From: Dinoroseobacter sp034111085
GTDB lineage: Bacteria; Pseudomonadota; Alphaproteobacteria; Rhodobacterales; Rhodobacteraceae
Length of the DNA: 14,089 nt
Direction: 5' to 3'
Assembly: GCA_034111085.1 (NCBI GenBank)
Contig: JAWUXZ010000061.1
Location: forward strand, 1 to 14,089
The position numbers were made by a program, and so were the translations under genes. Below the pieces are notes generated by a model. That model saw only the letters and a program-made list of their open reading frames with translations. It was not told the origin of the DNA and did not search any database. Positions 12,714 through 14,089 of the stretch are shown here, piece after piece. Position 1 is the stretch's first letter. The number at the start of each line of letters is the position of its first letter.

Positions 12714-14039
12714 ATGCAAGTCACTGAAACCCTGAACGAGGGCCTCAAGCGCGCCTATAACATTACAGTGCCCGGCGCTGAGTTGGACGCGAAGGTCAGC
12801 GAGAAATTGCTGGAAGCGCAGCCCGATGTCGAGATGAAGGGCTTTCGCAAAGGCAAAGTCCCGATGGCCCTGCTGAAAAAGCAGTTTGGCCCGCGACTTT
12901 TGGGTGAAGCAATGCAGGAAACCGTCGATGGTGCGATGGCAAAACATTTCGAGGAGACCGGCGACCGTCCCGCGATGCAGCCTGAAGTCAAGATGGTCAA
13001 TGACGACTGGAAAGAGGGCGACGATATCGAAGTCGCTATGAATTACGAGCGTTTGCCCGACGTGCCTGACGCAGATTTCTCGGGCGTCACGCTTGAGAAG
13101 CTGGTTGTAAAAGTCTCAGACGAAGACCTCGACGAGGCGTTGAAAAACCTCGCCGGTGCCGCCAAGACCTTTGCCGACAAAGACGGCCTAGCCGAAATGG
13201 GCGATCAAGTGACGTTCGATTTCTTGGGCAAAGTTGACGGCGAAGCGTTTGAGGGCGGTGCCGCGGAAGATTTCCCGCTGGAGCTGGGCTCGGGCAATTT
13301 CATTCCGGGCTTTGAAGAAGGCCTCGTTGGCGTCAAAGTCGGCGACGAAAAGAATGTCGATGTGACCTTCCCTGAAGATTATCAGGCCGAGAACCTTGCG
13401 GGCAAAGCTGCGGTTTTTGAGTGCAAGATCAAGCTGGTCAAAGCTCCTGCGCAAGCCGAGATTGACGACGAGATGGCCAAGCAGTTTGGCGCTGAAGATC
13501 TGGCAGGCTTGAAGGATCAGTTGACCGAGCGTTTGGGCGCTGAATACGTCCAAGCCGCGCGCGCAGTGATGAAGCGTCAGTTGCTTGATCAATTGGATAC
13601 TTTGGTGAAGTTCGACCTGCCGCCGTCTTTGGTGGTAGCGGAAGCCAACCAGATCGCGCACCAGTTGTGGCACGAGGAAAACCCTGAAGTTGAGGGCCAT
13701 GATCACCCCGATGTCACGCCCACGGATGAGCACAATGATTTGGCCGAGCGCCGCGTGCGTCTGGGTCTTCTGCTGGCAGAGCTTGGTCAGAAGAACAAAA
13801 TTGATGTGACCGACGCTGAGATGTCCCAATCGGTGATGGCGCAGGCGCGTCAGTATCCGGGCCAAGAGCGTGAGTTCTTCGAGTTCGTTCAAAAGAACGA
13901 GCAAATCCAGCAGCAGCTTCGCGCCCCGATTTTTGAAGACAAGGTCGTCGACTATGTCTTTGAGCTGGCGCAAGTGACCGACAAAGAGGTCACCAAGGAT
14001 GAGCTGAAAGCAGCCGTTGATGCACAAGATGAAGACTGA
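12714..14039 (+). CDS. tig: Trigger factor
   Basis: The 441-residue chaperone binds the ribosome exit tunnel and folds nascent chains. Residues about 1-115 are the ribosome-binding domain with the signature GFRKGKVP (43-50). Residues about 160-243 are an FKBP-type prolyl isomerase domain (GDQVTFDFLGKVDGEAFEGG, FIPGFEEGLVGVKVGDEK). The rest is the helical substrate-binding C-terminal domain. Length is normal. The start at 12714 begins with MQVTETLNEGLKR as in alphaproteobacterial orthologues and follows AAGGACGAGGA; the frame is open upstream only because it reads through the tRNA gene. With 26 bases between the tRNA and this ATG, transcription probably passes through tRNA-Leu, and tRNA 3' processing would create the tig leader. 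clpP, its common neighbour, is not in the window. Confidence 0.98.
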   Translation: MQVTETLNEGLKRAYNITVPGAELDAKVSEKLLEAQPDVEMKGFRKGKVPMALLKKQFGPRLLGEAMQETVDGAMAKHFEETGDRPAMQPEVKMVNDDWKEGDDIEVAMNYERLPDVPDADFSGVTLEKLVVKVSDEDLDEALKNLAGAAKTFADKDGLAEMGDQVTFDFLGKVDGEAFEGGAAEDFPLELGSGNFIPGFEEGLVGVKVGDEKNVDVTFPEDYQAENLAGKAAVFECKIKLVKAPAQAEIDDEMAKQFGAEDLAGLKDQLTERLGAEYVQAARAVMKRQLLDQLDTLVKFDLPPSLVVAEANQIAHQLWHEENPEVEGHDHPDVTPTDEHNDLAERRVRLGLLLAELGQKNKIDVTDAEMSQSVMAQARQYPGQEREFFEFVQKNEQIQQQLRAPIFEDKVVDYVFELAQVTDKEVTKDELKAAVDAQDED

Positions 14040-14070
14040 TCGCTAAGCGATTGACTTGATTTGAGAAAGG

Positions 14071-14089
14071 CCGCTCCGGATTGGAGCGG
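14071..14089 (+). terminator. tig terminator, cut by window end
   Basis: CCGCTCC (14071-14077), loop GGATT, GGAGCGG (14083-14089) is a perfect 7-bp stem 31 bases after the tig stop, preceded by AAAGG. The expected T tract lies beyond the window. Confidence 0.7.

Noticed and set aside
12257..12748. Minus-strand 163-codon frame containing VRVKGLEPPRLAAPEPKSG
   Set aside because: The N-terminal part is antisense tRNA-Leu. Only the 79-codon end remains and it matches no known family.
13188..14027. 279-codon open frame antisense to tig
   Set aside because: It is a shadow of the strongly coding tig frame; composition is leucine- and isoleucine-rich without family motifs and no ribosome site.

Overview
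The window looks like chromosomal DNA from a marine alphaproteobacterium of the Roseobacter group (Rhodobacterales). The evidence is a complete dddP-type DMSP lyase with every known metal ligand, a glnB-glnA operon in the usual order, a DUF6455 small Cys-rich protein with an FnrL-type box (TTGA-N6-TCAA), a lone bioY, a tRNA-Leu directly followed by trigger factor, and high-GC coding sequence throughout. It is mostly core and flexible chromosome. No phage, insertion sequence, CRISPR array or rRNA was seen.

Layout. Positions 1-150 hold a piece of a DUF599-like membrane protein on the minus strand, which stops abruptly against a 5'-truncated and frameshifted MFS transporter on the plus strand (about 148-793). 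Both lose their N-termini at the same place and codon use changes across the join, so this is either a rearrangement or an assembly join. A tightly packed plus-strand operon follows: a GST-family protein, a CIA30-domain protein and an ABC1/COQ8-type atypical kinase (793-3259). A convergent DUF6455 gene overlaps the kinase stop by four bases. A candidate FnrL box lies in the divergent region before bioY (3701-4306), which ends in a good terminator.

On the minus strand come an alpha/beta hydrolase-OsmC fusion (4513-5721), a higB-higA toxin-antitoxin pair (5876-6460) with a promoter/operator that predicts a leaderless toxin mRNA, dddP (6530-7870) and a two-helix membrane protein of unknown function (8137-8514). 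The nitrogen-control pair glnA (8750-10156) and glnB (10229-10567) is read glnB to glnA and has a structured 3' UTR with a terminator. Divergent from glnB is nnr (NAD(P)HX repair). The shared intergenic region holds a long hairpin and three helically phased repeats. After 334 bases without a recognisable gene come tRNA-Leu(UAG) and tig (trigger factor), whose terminator is cut by the window end.

How the genes fit together. The window combines respiratory/quinone-linked upkeep (CIA30, ABC1 kinase), biotin uptake, oxidative-stress thiol chemistry (OsmC, GST), DMSP cleavage to acrylate plus dimethyl sulfide, PII/glutamine synthetase nitrogen assimilation, metabolite repair and nascent-chain folding. 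I found no clearly new multi-gene system. The observations most worth following are regulatory: the FnrL box before the DUF6455 gene, leaderless higB, the glnA 3' UTR fold and the phased repeats between glnB and nnr. The break at the left edge also deserves a check.
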